From contig NZ_BSDI01000008.1 in assembly GCF_027923225.1 (NCBI RefSeq), positions 86,490 to 150,489 of the forward strand: DNA of 64,000 nucleotides. The letters are read 5' to 3'. This stretch comes from Phytohabitans aurantiacus (lineage in GTDB: Bacteria; Actinomycetota; Actinomycetes; Mycobacteriales; Micromonosporaceae). The notes beneath the pieces were generated by a model. The model searched no databases. It was not told the DNA's origin and was given only the letters and a program-made list of their open reading frames with translations. Numbering within the stretch: position 1 is the stretch's first letter; each line of letters begins with the position of its first letter. Positions 27,895 to 35,141 of the stretch are shown piece by piece. Both the position numbers and the translations under genes were made by a program.

Positions 27895-28827
27895 GTGGAC
27901 TGGGGAGCGCTCGACAAGGACCTCGACGCCGTGCCCGGCACGGTCTCCGTCTTCACCGGACCGCTCGGCCGCCCGCCCACCTATACCCGCCTGCCGGCCG
28001 CCACCCACTACGCTGCCAGCACGATGAAGGCCGCGGTGCTCGCGGCCCTCTACCGCTCGGACGTCGACCTGGACGCGGACGTTCCCGTCCACAACGTCTT
28101 CCCCTCCGCGGCGTCCGGTTCGTACGGATGCACGCGCGAGTACGACAGCGACCCCGAGGTGTGGAAGCACCTCGGCGGCACCGCGCCCCTACGCTGGCTG
28201 GCCACCCGCATGATCGTGAGGTCGAGCAACCTTGCCACGAACATCGTGCTCGGCCTCACGACCTTGCCCGCGGTGGCCAAGGTGTGGGACCGGGTGGGCG
28301 CTCGCCACAGCGTCACGGCCCGCGGCATCGAGGACTCGGTCGCCCGCAAGGCCGGCATCGAAAATCTAGTGACGGCCGCCGACCTGGCAGCTCTCCTGAC
28401 GGCGATCGCCGTGGGCGCGGCGCAAGACGTCAGCCACCCGGCCCTCGCGTCCGCTACCCCTGACCGGCCCGACGGGCCGAGCCCCATGGACCCGATAGGC
28501 CGCGCCGATACCCCGCCAGACGCCGCGGATCCGCCACAGCGCGCCACGACCGGGCTCGCATCGCCCGACGCCTGTCGGGCGATGCTCGACGTGCTGCTCG
28601 CCCAGGAGCGGCGTGAAGACCTCGCCGCCGGCCTCCCGCCCGGCACCCGCATCGCGCACAAGAACGGCTGGGTGCCAGGCGTCCGGCACAGCGCGGGCGT
28701 GGTCTTCCCTGACGACGCGCCGCCGTACGCCATCGCCGTCTGCGCGACGACCGACCTCCCGGACAAGGATGCCTGCGCGCTACTCTCGCGGATCTCCGCG
28801 GACGCGTGGGCAGCCCGCCAGACGTAG
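27895..28827 (+). CDS. Class A beta-lactamase-like serine hydrolase
   Basis: 310 residues from the GTG at 27895, selected because CAGAAT lies 6 bases upstream (leaderless pattern) and upstream codons run into tandem-repeat sequence. Serine beta-lactamase motifs: SxxK as STMK (Ser42-Lys45), SxN as SSN (MIVRSSNLATN), KTG-like as KNG (AHKNGWVPG). No signal peptide is evident. A ~45-residue Pro/Asp-rich insertion sits in the second half (PDRPDGPSPMDPIGRAD...). Such proteins include beta-lactamases, DD-peptidases and esterases; resistance cannot be inferred. Confidence 0.78.
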   Translation: MDWGALDKDLDAVPGTVSVFTGPLGRPPTYTRLPAATHYAASTMKAAVLAALYRSDVDLDADVPVHNVFPSAASGSYGCTREYDSDPEVWKHLGGTAPLRWLATRMIVRSSNLATNIVLGLTTLPAVAKVWDRVGARHSVTARGIEDSVARKAGIENLVTAADLAALLTAIAVGAAQDVSHPALASATPDRPDGPSPMDPIGRADTPPDAADPPQRATTGLASPDACRAMLDVLLAQERREDLAAGLPPGTRIAHKNGWVPGVRHSAGVVFPDDAPPYAIAVCATTDLPDKDACALLSRISADAWAARQT

Positions 28828-28838
28828 CAGCGCAATCA

Positions 28839-28881
28839 GGGAAAGTGCGGCATCAGGCACGGGCGGAGGGCGCACTTTCCC
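28839..28881 (+). terminator. Stem-loop after the beta-lactamase-like gene
   Basis: GGGAAAGTGCG (28839-28849) pairs perfectly with CGCACTTTCCC (28871-28881), 11 bp after the stop codon. No T-run follows, as is common for high-G+C terminators. From 28882 to 29039 nothing recognisable is seen. Confidence 0.5.
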
Positions 28882-29039
28882 CGAAAATGCGGCAACCTGC
28901 TCGATCCGCCCGCCGCATGCACGGCCTGTCGCCGCGCCGGCACGCCCGCCAAGCGCGGCCGACTTGTTGGCGCCGACAAGGTGACAACGCGGCGGGTTAA
29001 GGGCGTGAATCCGATGTCAAGGTCGCGGTTCAGCGGCGA

Positions 29040-29085
29040 GCTGTGAACGTTTGTTGTCGCTCCAGCAACAACAAACGTTCACAGC
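29040..29085. repeat. Perfect 18-bp inverted repeat (long hairpin)
   Basis: GCTGTGAACGTTTGTTGT (29040-29057) and its exact inverse ACAACAAACGTTCACAGC (29068-29085), separated by 10 bases. It is AT-richer than its surroundings. It could be a terminator, a DNA-protein site or a small foldback element. It lies in the gap between the beta-lactamase-like and ykfB genes. Confidence 0.8.
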
Positions 29086-29196
29086 GCAAGGGGCCCGCCG
29101 CGCGGATCGGGACAATCCGGTCGGGCGCAGGCGGCGGCGCCGAGCTGGCCGCGGCGGTCGGGCTTGACACCGCGCCAGAGCCCTCCGCGCAACGAT

Positions 29197-29279
29197 GTCG
29201 ATCAAGGGCATTCGCATCGATCAAGGGCAAAAACACGCGGAAAAGAGATCCAACCACATGCATTCGCCCTTGATCGACG
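29197..29279 (-). repeat. 84-bp palindromic repeat, copy 4
   Basis: Inverted orientation, 87 bp upstream of the ykfB start. Outer ends are GTC/GAC rather than CGCC/GGCG. The hairpin has one T.T mismatch and several G.U-type positions when read on the minus strand. Confidence 0.86.
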
Positions 29280-29365
29280 GCAAAGCCGGCGCCACGGCGA
29301 GCTGGCGCGACGGCGGCGGCACCGCTGTGCGCGGGCATGATCGAATCGCATTAGGGTCGGCTTGT

Positions 29366-30439
29366 ATGAGCATCAGCCATATCCGCACGCATCGCGTCTC
29401 GGCGCCGCTGCACACCCCGTTCGTCACCGCGCTCCGCCGCGCCACCACGGTCGAGACGCTCATTGTCGAAATCGTGGACGCGGACGGGCGGTCGGGTTTC
29501 GGTGAGGCGCCGCAGGTCTGGCAGGTCACGGGCGCGTCGGTGGCGGGCAGCGAGGCGTGCGTACGCGAACTGCTCGCCCCCTTGCTCACCGGCCGCGACC
29601 CCGACGATCTCAATGCCCGCTGCGCCGAGGTCCGGCGCGCTGTCGCCGGCAACGAGGCCGCGAAGGGCGCCGTCGACACCGCGCTGCATGATCTGGCGGC
29701 GCGCCGGCTGGGCGTACCCCTTGCCAGGATGCTCGGTGGGACGGCCCGGCGGGTGCCGACGGATGTCACGCTGTCGGCTGGTGCGGCCGGTGAGCTCGCC
29801 GCGGCGGCCCGGGACCGGGCGGCCGAGGGTTTCACCGTGCTCAAGGTGAAGGTTGGCACGGACGCGGTGACCGACCTGAGCCGCGTGCGCCACGTGCGCG
29901 AGGCGGTCGGTCCCGACGTGCGCATCCGCCTCGACGCGAACCAGGGCTGGACGCCGCGCGACGCCGTCCGGGTGATCCGCGGCATCGAGGACGCCGGGCT
30001 CGATGTCGAGTTGGTCGAGCAGCCGGTGGCGGGCCGCGACCTCGACGGGCTCGCGTGGGTCAGCGACCGGGTCAGCGTGCCGATCCTCGCGGACGAGGCG
30101 GTGTTCGGCGTGCGCGACCTCGTCGAGGTGATCCGTCGCCGGGCGGCCGACATGGTCAACGTCAAGCTCGCCAAGTGCGGCGGCCTCGGCCCGGCCCGCA
30201 CCCTGCTCGAACTCGCGGCCGCGCACGGCATGGGCACCGTCGTCGGTTCGATGATGGAGACGCAGGTGGGCATCGGCGCCGCCGCCAGCCTCGTCGCCGC
30301 GGTTGGGACCACGGCGATATCGGACCTCGACGCCGCCTGGTGGCTCGCCTCGTCGCCGGTCCAGCAGGGCATCGTGTACGCGGACGCGGCCGTGCAACTT
30401 TCCGACACTCCCGGGTTAGGTGTCAGCGCCGTGGCATGA
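29366..30439 (+). CDS. ykfB: L-Ala-D/L-Glu (dipeptide) epimerase, enolase superfamily
   Basis: 357 residues from the ATG at 29366 (TAGGGT 8 bases upstream; earlier in-frame codons come from repeat copy 4). Muconate-lactonising subgroup: the general-base KxK is FTVLKVKVG, metal ligands sit in IRLDANQGW, VELVEQPV and PILADEAVFG, and the second Lys in MVNVKLAKCGG. It epimerises L-Ala-D-Glu released from peptidoglycan. The next gene is an NlpC/P60 peptidase, exactly the ykfB-ykfC pairing of Bacillus, which supports this substrate. Confidence 0.85.
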   Translation: MSISHIRTHRVSAPLHTPFVTALRRATTVETLIVEIVDADGRSGFGEAPQVWQVTGASVAGSEACVRELLAPLLTGRDPDDLNARCAEVRRAVAGNEAAKGAVDTALHDLAARRLGVPLARMLGGTARRVPTDVTLSAGAAGELAAAARDRAAEGFTVLKVKVGTDAVTDLSRVRHVREAVGPDVRIRLDANQGWTPRDAVRVIRGIEDAGLDVELVEQPVAGRDLDGLAWVSDRVSVPILADEAVFGVRDLVEVIRRRAADMVNVKLAKCGGLGPARTLLELAAAHGMGTVVGSMMETQVGIGAAASLVAAVGTTAISDLDAAWWLASSPVQQGIVYADAAVQLSDTPGLGVSAVA

Positions 30440-30452
30440 AGATAATATTCAC

Positions 30453-30480
30453 TAGGGAAGTGCCGACCGTTACTTCCCTA
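30453..30480. promoter_or_regulatory. 9-bp inverted repeat between ykfB and ykfC
   Basis: TAGGGAAGT (30453-30461) and ACTTCCCTA (30472-30480), perfect arms with 10 bases between. It ends 2 bp before the ykfC ribosome-binding site, and a TAATAT (-10-like) lies just upstream at about 30443-30448. It could be an operator for a ykfC-specific promoter or a translational hairpin. Confidence 0.45.
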
Positions 30481-30492
30481 CGAGGAGGCACC

Positions 30493-31434
30493 GTGCCGCT
30501 GGCACCTGGCCGAGAGGCTGTCGTCCGGGTCACGGCGGCGACGCTGTGGTCCGGCCCCGAGGCGGTACGCCCCGTGGACCGGCCCGCGATCGGACCGCAC
30601 GCCGACATCCCCACCTGGGTGTCCGGCATGGACGCTGACCAGCAAGTCAGTGACTGTGTACTCAGTCAGCTGCTCCTCGGAGAGCGAGTCCTCATCGAGG
30701 AACTCCGCCCCGACGGCTGGGCGCGCGTCGTCGCCGTCGAGCAGCCGGCCGCCAAGCTCGACCCCCGCGGGTACCCGGGTTGGCTGCCCGCCGCACAACT
30801 CGCCGCCGCCGCCCCGGCACCCGCCGGATACGTCGTCGACGCCGTCACCACCGCGCTGCGCGCCACGCCCGGCGGCACGGTCGCGCTGCCCGGCGTGATC
30901 CTCGGCACCCGCTTCGCGGCGACCGGCCCCGCACGCGACGGCTGGCTCCCCGTGGAGGTACCAGGGCACGACGCTCCATTGTGGGCGTCCGAAGTGGACC
31001 TCACGCCCCTGCCAACGAACGCGCCAACCGCCACCGAGGTGCTCGACGTGGCTCGCCGGCTCAACGACGTCCTGTACATCTGGGGCGGCGTGTCCCCGTA
31101 CGGCATCGACTGCTCGGGCCTCGTTCACCTGGCGTGGCGGCGCTTCGGGGTACGGCTGCCGCGCGACGCCGACGACCTGGCGCGCGCCACCACGCCTCTC
31201 TCCCTCGGCGACGAGCGCCCCGGCGACCTGTACTTCTTCGCCCGCCCGGGCCACGACGTCCACCACATCGGCTTCGTGTCGGCGGCGCCCGGCGCCAGCG
31301 GGTACCGCCAGATGCTGCACGCCTGCTACACCAAGCGCCGCGTGCTCGACGAGCCGATGGCCCCCGACCGCGTCGCCACGCTGGTCGGAGTCCACCGGGT
31401 CACACCCCTACCGGTCGGCGCCAGCGCGGACTAA
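30493..31434 (+). CDS. ykfC: NlpC/P60 cell-wall peptidase (YkfC-like)
   Basis: 313 residues from the GTG at 30493, chosen for the strong AGGAGG 4 bases upstream. An ATG at 30436 overlapping ykfB is the alternative. Two SH3-like modules occupy ~residues 10-170. The NlpC/P60 domain runs ~180-313 with the catalytic Cys207 in YGIDCSGLVHLAW and His258 in DVHHIGFVSA. YkfC cleaves gamma-D-Glu-L-Lys/Dap bonds of murein peptides, releasing L-Ala-D-Glu for YkfB. No signal peptide is visible, consistent with intracellular recycling. The 3' end overlaps terC by 27 bp. Confidence 0.85.
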   Translation: MPLAPGREAVVRVTAATLWSGPEAVRPVDRPAIGPHADIPTWVSGMDADQQVSDCVLSQLLLGERVLIEELRPDGWARVVAVEQPAAKLDPRGYPGWLPAAQLAAAAPAPAGYVVDAVTTALRATPGGTVALPGVILGTRFAATGPARDGWLPVEVPGHDAPLWASEVDLTPLPTNAPTATEVLDVARRLNDVLYIWGGVSPYGIDCSGLVHLAWRRFGVRLPRDADDLARATTPLSLGDERPGDLYFFARPGHDVHHIGFVSAAPGASGYRQMLHACYTKRRVLDEPMAPDRVATLVGVHRVTPLPVGASAD

Positions 31435-32415
31435 CTCCTTCTTCGCGTCTCGCGCCGACTTGAGCAGGCTGGCGACCGTCGATACGACCAGCGTGCCGAG
31501 GATGACGGTGAGAGACAGCCAGATCGGGATGTGCGGCGCCCAACCGATGTGCTCGCCGCCGTTGATGAACGGCACGTTGTTGTCCGCGAGCGCCTCGAGC
31601 ACCAGCTTGACACCGATGAAGCCGAGGATGACCGCGAGTCCGATCGTGAGGTAGACCAGCCGCTCCAGCAGGCCACCGAGCAAGAAGTACAGCTGGCGGA
31701 GGCCCATGAGGGCGAACACGTTGGCGGTGAAGACCAGGTACGCCTCGGAGGTGATGCCGAAGATGGCCGGGATCGAGTCGAGCGCGAAGATCAGGTCGGT
31801 GGTGCCGATCGCGATCATCACCAGCAGCAGCGGCGTGAACATCCGCCGGCCGTCGTCGTTGATCGTCGTGAACCGGCCGTTGCCGAAATCGGGCGAGACC
31901 CGCAACGCCCGCCGCGCCCAGCGGATCACCACGTTTTCCTTGAAGTCGTCCTCTTCCATCTCACCCTGCCGCGCGAGCCCCACGGCGGTGTAGATGAGGA
32001 AGGCACCGAAGACGTAGAACACCCAGGAGAACTGGGAGATCAGAGCCGAGCCCGCCGCGATGAACCCACCGCGCATCACGAGCGCGAGGATGATGCCGAA
32101 CAGCAGCACCTCTTGCTGGAAGCGCCGCGGCACCGCGAAGCGGCTCATGATGATGACGAAGACGAAGAGGTTGTCGACCGACAGGCTGTACTCGGTCAGC
32201 CAGCCGGCGTAGAACTCACCCGCTGGCGTGGCTCCGGCGGTGAGCCAGACTCCGACACCGAAGATGAGTGCGAGCCCCACATAAAAGCCGACCCACAGGC
32301 CGGCTTCCTTGAGACTTGGCTCGTGTGGACGCCGGCCGACGATGAACAGATCGACCGCGAGCATCGCGACCATCGTCACCAGCGTGATGATCCACACCCA
32401 GGTGGGCACGTTCAA
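31408..32415 (-). CDS. terC: TerC-family membrane metal transporter
   Basis: 335 residues from a TTG at 32415, chosen because GGAGG lies 6 bases upstream and the family N-terminus MNVPTWVWIITL starts there. About nine membrane segments. The TerC signatures EYSLSVDNLFVFVIIMSRFA and TTDLIFALDSIPAIFGIT each carry acidic residues in the membrane. TerC proteins of this group export Mn2+ or load metalloenzymes. The riboswitch upstream makes manganese the likely ligand. Confidence 0.9.
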   Translation of the reverse strand: MNVPTWVWIITLVTMVAMLAVDLFIVGRRPHEPSLKEAGLWVGFYVGLALIFGVGVWLTAGATPAGEFYAGWLTEYSLSVDNLFVFVIIMSRFAVPRRFQQEVLLFGIILALVMRGGFIAAGSALISQFSWVFYVFGAFLIYTAVGLARQGEMEEDDFKENVVIRWARRALRVSPDFGNGRFTTINDDGRRMFTPLLLVMIAIGTTDLIFALDSIPAIFGITSEAYLVFTANVFALMGLRQLYFLLGGLLERLVYLTIGLAVILGFIGVKLVLEALADNNVPFINGGEHIGWAPHIPIWLSLTVILGTLVVSTVASLLKSARDAKKELVRAGADR

Positions 32416-32499
32416 CGTAAACCTCCGGCAGACACACGACATCGCCCCGCAATCGACCCGGATCTACCCCGGGAGGCCGAAACGTGGCGATGTGATTTC

Positions 32500-32628
32500 T
32501 GTCGGAGGTCTCTTCCGCCGCGGTCTGTGGTAGCCGTTGACCGTGGCCGGCGGCGCCGGGTCACCGCTCCGGCGAACCGGACGAGGACCGTGCTGACGAC
32601 TTCCGCCGCGGGGAATACTCCCCTCCTT
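32500..32628 (-). ncRNA. yybP-ykoY manganese riboswitch upstream of terC
   Basis: On the minus strand the leader has the conserved 5' element GGGGAGTA (in AAGGAGGGGAGTATTCCCC, 32628-32610) and the 3' element GAGACC (32512-32507), with G+C-rich stems between. These match the yybP-ykoY family that senses Mn2+ and often precedes terC. The closing helix is GGAGG (32626-32622) with CCTCC (32508-32504). The same 3' strand, ACCTCCG (32509-32503), is also complementary to the terC Shine-Dalgarno CGGAGGT (32427-32421), so ligand binding should free the ribosome site. The segment 32629-32720 shows no clear promoter. Confidence 0.75.
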
Positions 32629-32720
32629 CTGCCCCATCATCCACCATCAGCACCCGTTTTTACACATCGGCGCGGCTGGTAGTGCGCTTCCTCTCACACT
32701 CACTCAAGCTTCCTAGGAGG

Positions 32721-33161
32721 CTAGGTGTGCGATCTGCTGGCGGCCTCGCGCGCCAGGCCATTGACGCAGTCGCGGATAAAGCGGCCAAGAAACAAGCGCC
32801 AGAACCATCCTGTACCGGGCACCGTCACATCGAACGTCGAGTGCCACCGGATGGTGGTGCCCTCCGCGCTGGGCGTGAGGTCGACGTCGGCGCGGTAGCC
32901 GCGCAGCGGCATTCCGGACAGCAGCACATAGCTCAGCCGCCGGCCGGGCACCCGCTCGACGATCTCCTCCCGGCTGGTGAACGGCCAGGTGCGGAACACC
33001 CGGATCGCACCCACCCCTTCGGGCGCACCCTCCCCCGGCCGCTCCAGCTCGAACGAGCCCAGCCCCGTCCAGGTGGGCCAGGTCGCGCCCGACTCGACCA
33101 GCGCGTACACAGTGGCGGCGTCGGCCGTGGACCGGGCCGACACATCGATGTCCTGCGGCAT
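32721..33161 (-). CDS. SRPBCC-family (polyketide cyclase-like) protein
   Basis: 146 residues, a START/SRPBCC helix-grip fold: opening DIDVSARSTADAATVYALVE, middle strands REEIVERVPGRRLSYVLLSG, and a long C-terminal helix WRLFLGRFIRDCVNGLAREA. The family binds hydrophobic ligands or catalyses cyclisations; no specific substrate is evident. Its start codon lies inside a 20-bp palindrome shared with the divergent TetR gene, so the TetR protein very likely controls it. Confidence 0.82.
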   Translation of the reverse strand: MPQDIDVSARSTADAATVYALVESGATWPTWTGLGSFELERPGEGAPEGVGAIRVFRTWPFTSREEIVERVPGRRLSYVLLSGMPLRGYRADVDLTPSAEGTTIRWHSTFDVTVPGTGWFWRLFLGRFIRDCVNGLAREAASRSHT

Positions 33162-33178
33162 GTACCATATGGTACATG
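33159..33178. promoter_or_regulatory. 20-bp perfect palindrome containing both divergent start codons
   Basis: CATGTACCATATGGTACATG. The minus-strand ATG (33161-33159) and plus-strand ATG (33176-33178) are its two ends, leaving only 14 bp between genes. TACCAT occurs on each strand ending 7 bases before its own ATG, the position of a -10 box for a leaderless transcript. The same bases can therefore be operator, both -10 elements and both translation starts. Confidence 0.75.
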
Positions 33179-33772
33179 CCTGAGCCGCGACAGCGCCTCC
33201 TGGATGCGGCCGTCGATCACCTCGCCGCGCACGGGCTGAGCGACCTGAGCCTCCGCCAGCTGGCGGCCGCCCTCGGCACCAGCCACCGCATGCTGATCTA
33301 CCACTTCGGTTCCAAGGAAGGGCTGCTCGTCGAGGTCGTCCGCACGGTCGAGCGGCAGCAGCGAGACGCGTTCGCAGGGCTCGACGGGTACTCGCCGGGC
33401 GAGGCGATCCGGCAGATGTGGCGGCGCTTCGCGGACCCGTCGCTGTGGCCGCACGAGCGGCTGTTCTTCGAGATCTACGGTCAGGCGCTGCAGGGGCGCC
33501 CGCATGCTGCCCCGCTGCTCGACGGCATCGTCGAATCCTGGCTCGGGCCAGCGGTCGAGTTCGCGCGGCGGCACGGCGTACTGGAAGAGGTGGCTCGGGC
33601 CGACGCGCGTCTCGGAGTCGCGGTCATGCGGGGTCTGCTCCTCGACCTGCTCGCCACCGGCGATCGGGCCGCGACCGACGAGGCGCTGGAGCGGTTCGTG
33701 GCCGGCTACGAGGCCCTGGCCGGCTCGAACCTGGCACGGCGGCCAACCACCGAGAAGCCCAGCCGCGCATAG
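33176..33772 (+). CDS. TetR-family transcriptional regulator
   Basis: 198 residues. The N-terminal helix-turn-helix is LDAAVDHLAAHGLSDLSLRQ followed by LAAALGTSHRMLIYHFGSKE, the standard TetR pattern with its YHFGSKEGL recognition end. The ligand-binding C-terminal domain is helical and unclassified. Transcribed divergently from the SRPBCC gene through a shared palindrome, implying autoregulation and repression of that gene. The 3' end overlaps the GNAT gene by 67 bp. Confidence 0.9.
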   Translation: MPEPRQRLLDAAVDHLAAHGLSDLSLRQLAAALGTSHRMLIYHFGSKEGLLVEVVRTVERQQRDAFAGLDGYSPGEAIRQMWRRFADPSLWPHERLFFEIYGQALQGRPHAAPLLDGIVESWLGPAVEFARRHGVLEEVARADARLGVAVMRGLLLDLLATGDRAATDEALERFVAGYEALAGSNLARRPTTEKPSRA

Positions 33773-34581
33773 ACACGCGCGGCGCCCGGATTGTTGGCGT
33801 TGACATCGAGCAGCGCCGAGGTGGCACCCTCGGCCCGCATCCGGCGCAGCGCCTCCACCACGAGCCCCGCGGCGATCCCGCGCCCCCGCGCCTCCGGCCG
33901 CACCCCCACCTGCACGATCCACCCATCCGCACACGTGACGAACCCAAGATCCGCTCCGCCGTCCGCATCGGTGGCCAGCACCGAGCAGTCGGGGCGAAAC
34001 TCGTCGTCACCCGCCGTCCACGCCACCCACCGCTCGGCGGGCCAGCCCGGAAAGCCCGGCCGTTCGCGGAACGCCGCCTCGTAGACCTCGAAAAACCGGC
34101 CCACTGTCTCCGGCGCCCACGTGATCATCTCGACACCGGCCGGCACCGCCGCCGCGGGAAGATCACCGGACAGGTCGATGCGCATGACATCTTCGGCGAA
34201 CACCTGCCGCAGCCCGCGGCTCTCGAACAACCGCTGCGCCTCAGGCGTCACCGCCTCCGTCTCCAGCACGACATCGCCGGTGAACGTTCCCGCCGCCGAC
34301 AGCGCCCAGTCCAACAACCGCGAGCCCACACCGAGACCCCGCCGCGCCGGGTCGACCATCCCGGTGATCATCGCCCGCTCCCCGACCCGCCGCACGACGG
34401 CCACCGCGACCAACTCCCCCGCCGCCGTCCGGCCAGCGGTGGTGATCGCGCCGCCGTCCGAGTACCGGCTGATCGCCACCTCGGTCAGGCCGCCATCCAC
34501 GGCGCGGCACCGCTCGGCAAGGTCCGCGACTTCGGTTGCGCTGGCCGCGCCGAGCGGCCCCCAGGTCAGTTCGGCTGGCAC
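33706..34581 (-). CDS. Tandem GNAT acetyltransferase (MshD-like arrangement)
   Basis: 291 residues with two GNAT modules. The first carries VDPARRGLGVGSRLLDWAL (near residue 80). The second carries VQVGVRPEARGRGIAAGLVV (near residue 225), followed by LLDVNANNPGAARVYARLGF, the classic C-terminal GNAT ending. MshD (mycothiol synthase) has two such domains, but the match here is not strong enough to name it. The substrate is unknown. Confidence 0.8.
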   Translation of the reverse strand: MPAELTWGPLGAASATEVADLAERCRAVDGGLTEVAISRYSDGGAITTAGRTAAGELVAVAVVRRVGERAMITGMVDPARRGLGVGSRLLDWALSAAGTFTGDVVLETEAVTPEAQRLFESRGLRQVFAEDVMRIDLSGDLPAAAVPAGVEMITWAPETVGRFFEVYEAAFRERPGFPGWPAERWVAWTAGDDEFRPDCSVLATDADGGADLGFVTCADGWIVQVGVRPEARGRGIAAGLVVEALRRMRAEGATSALLDVNANNPGAARVYARLGFSVVGRRARFEPARAS

Positions 34582-34807
34582 GCCGCTGAGCCTACGAGAC
34601 CCACCCTCCCCGCGACGCCCCGTTTTTGCCCGTCACAGCGCAGCCCGCCGCGGCGCGGCACGCCGACCACTGCGAGATCTTGATGCCCCGGTCCGCGCCA
34701 CCTGCGGACCGCATGCTCCCGCGGGCACCGCGCGAGCCGGCGGCTCGCAAGCGCTCGCCGAGACCCCCGGCCCACGCTGCCAGCTCCGCGTGTCGCCACG
34801 CCCGGTA

Positions 34808-34891
34808 CGCCGATCAAGGGCGAACGCACGCGATTCGATCGCATTTCCGCGTGCATTCGCCCTTGATCCATGCGAATGCCCTTGATCGACG
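34808..34891 (+). repeat. 84-bp palindromic repeat, copy 5
   Basis: Forward orientation, between the GNAT and uvrB genes. Its upstream flank (GTGTCGCCACGCCC) is nearly the same as that of copy 1, so homology extends beyond 84 bp there. Arms hold two C.A oppositions. The rest of 34582-34807 has no recognisable gene. Confidence 0.88.
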
Positions 34892-34904
34892 CGCGGCGCG
34901 CGGC

Positions 34905-35002
34905 GCGCAGGACGCAGCGCGCAGGACGCAGCACGCAGGACGCAGCACGCAGGACGCAGCGCGCAGGACGCAGCGCGCAGGACGCGACGCGCAGGACGCG
35001 GC
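34905..35002. repeat. 14-bp tandem repeat, seven units
   Basis: Seven contiguous units of GCGCAGGACGCAGC (with A for the first G in units 3 and 4 and small changes in the last two) start 13 bp after repeat copy 5. There are no spacers, so it is not a CRISPR array. The sequence from 35003 to the uvrB stop has no gene. Confidence 0.85.
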
Positions 35003-35141
35003 GCGGAAAACAACACCCCGCGCACAGCAAGACCGCACCGCCCAGCGCACGGCCGGCCGCGCACAACGCAAGACCGCACAGCGCCAGGTCACCGAGGGGG
35101 CAGCCGGGCGCCGAGCCGTGGACCGCAAGGCCCGCCGTGAG

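Noticed and set aside
34905..35002. Possible CRISPR array
   Set aside because: The 14-bp units are contiguous with no spacers and there are no cas genes. It is a simple tandem repeat.
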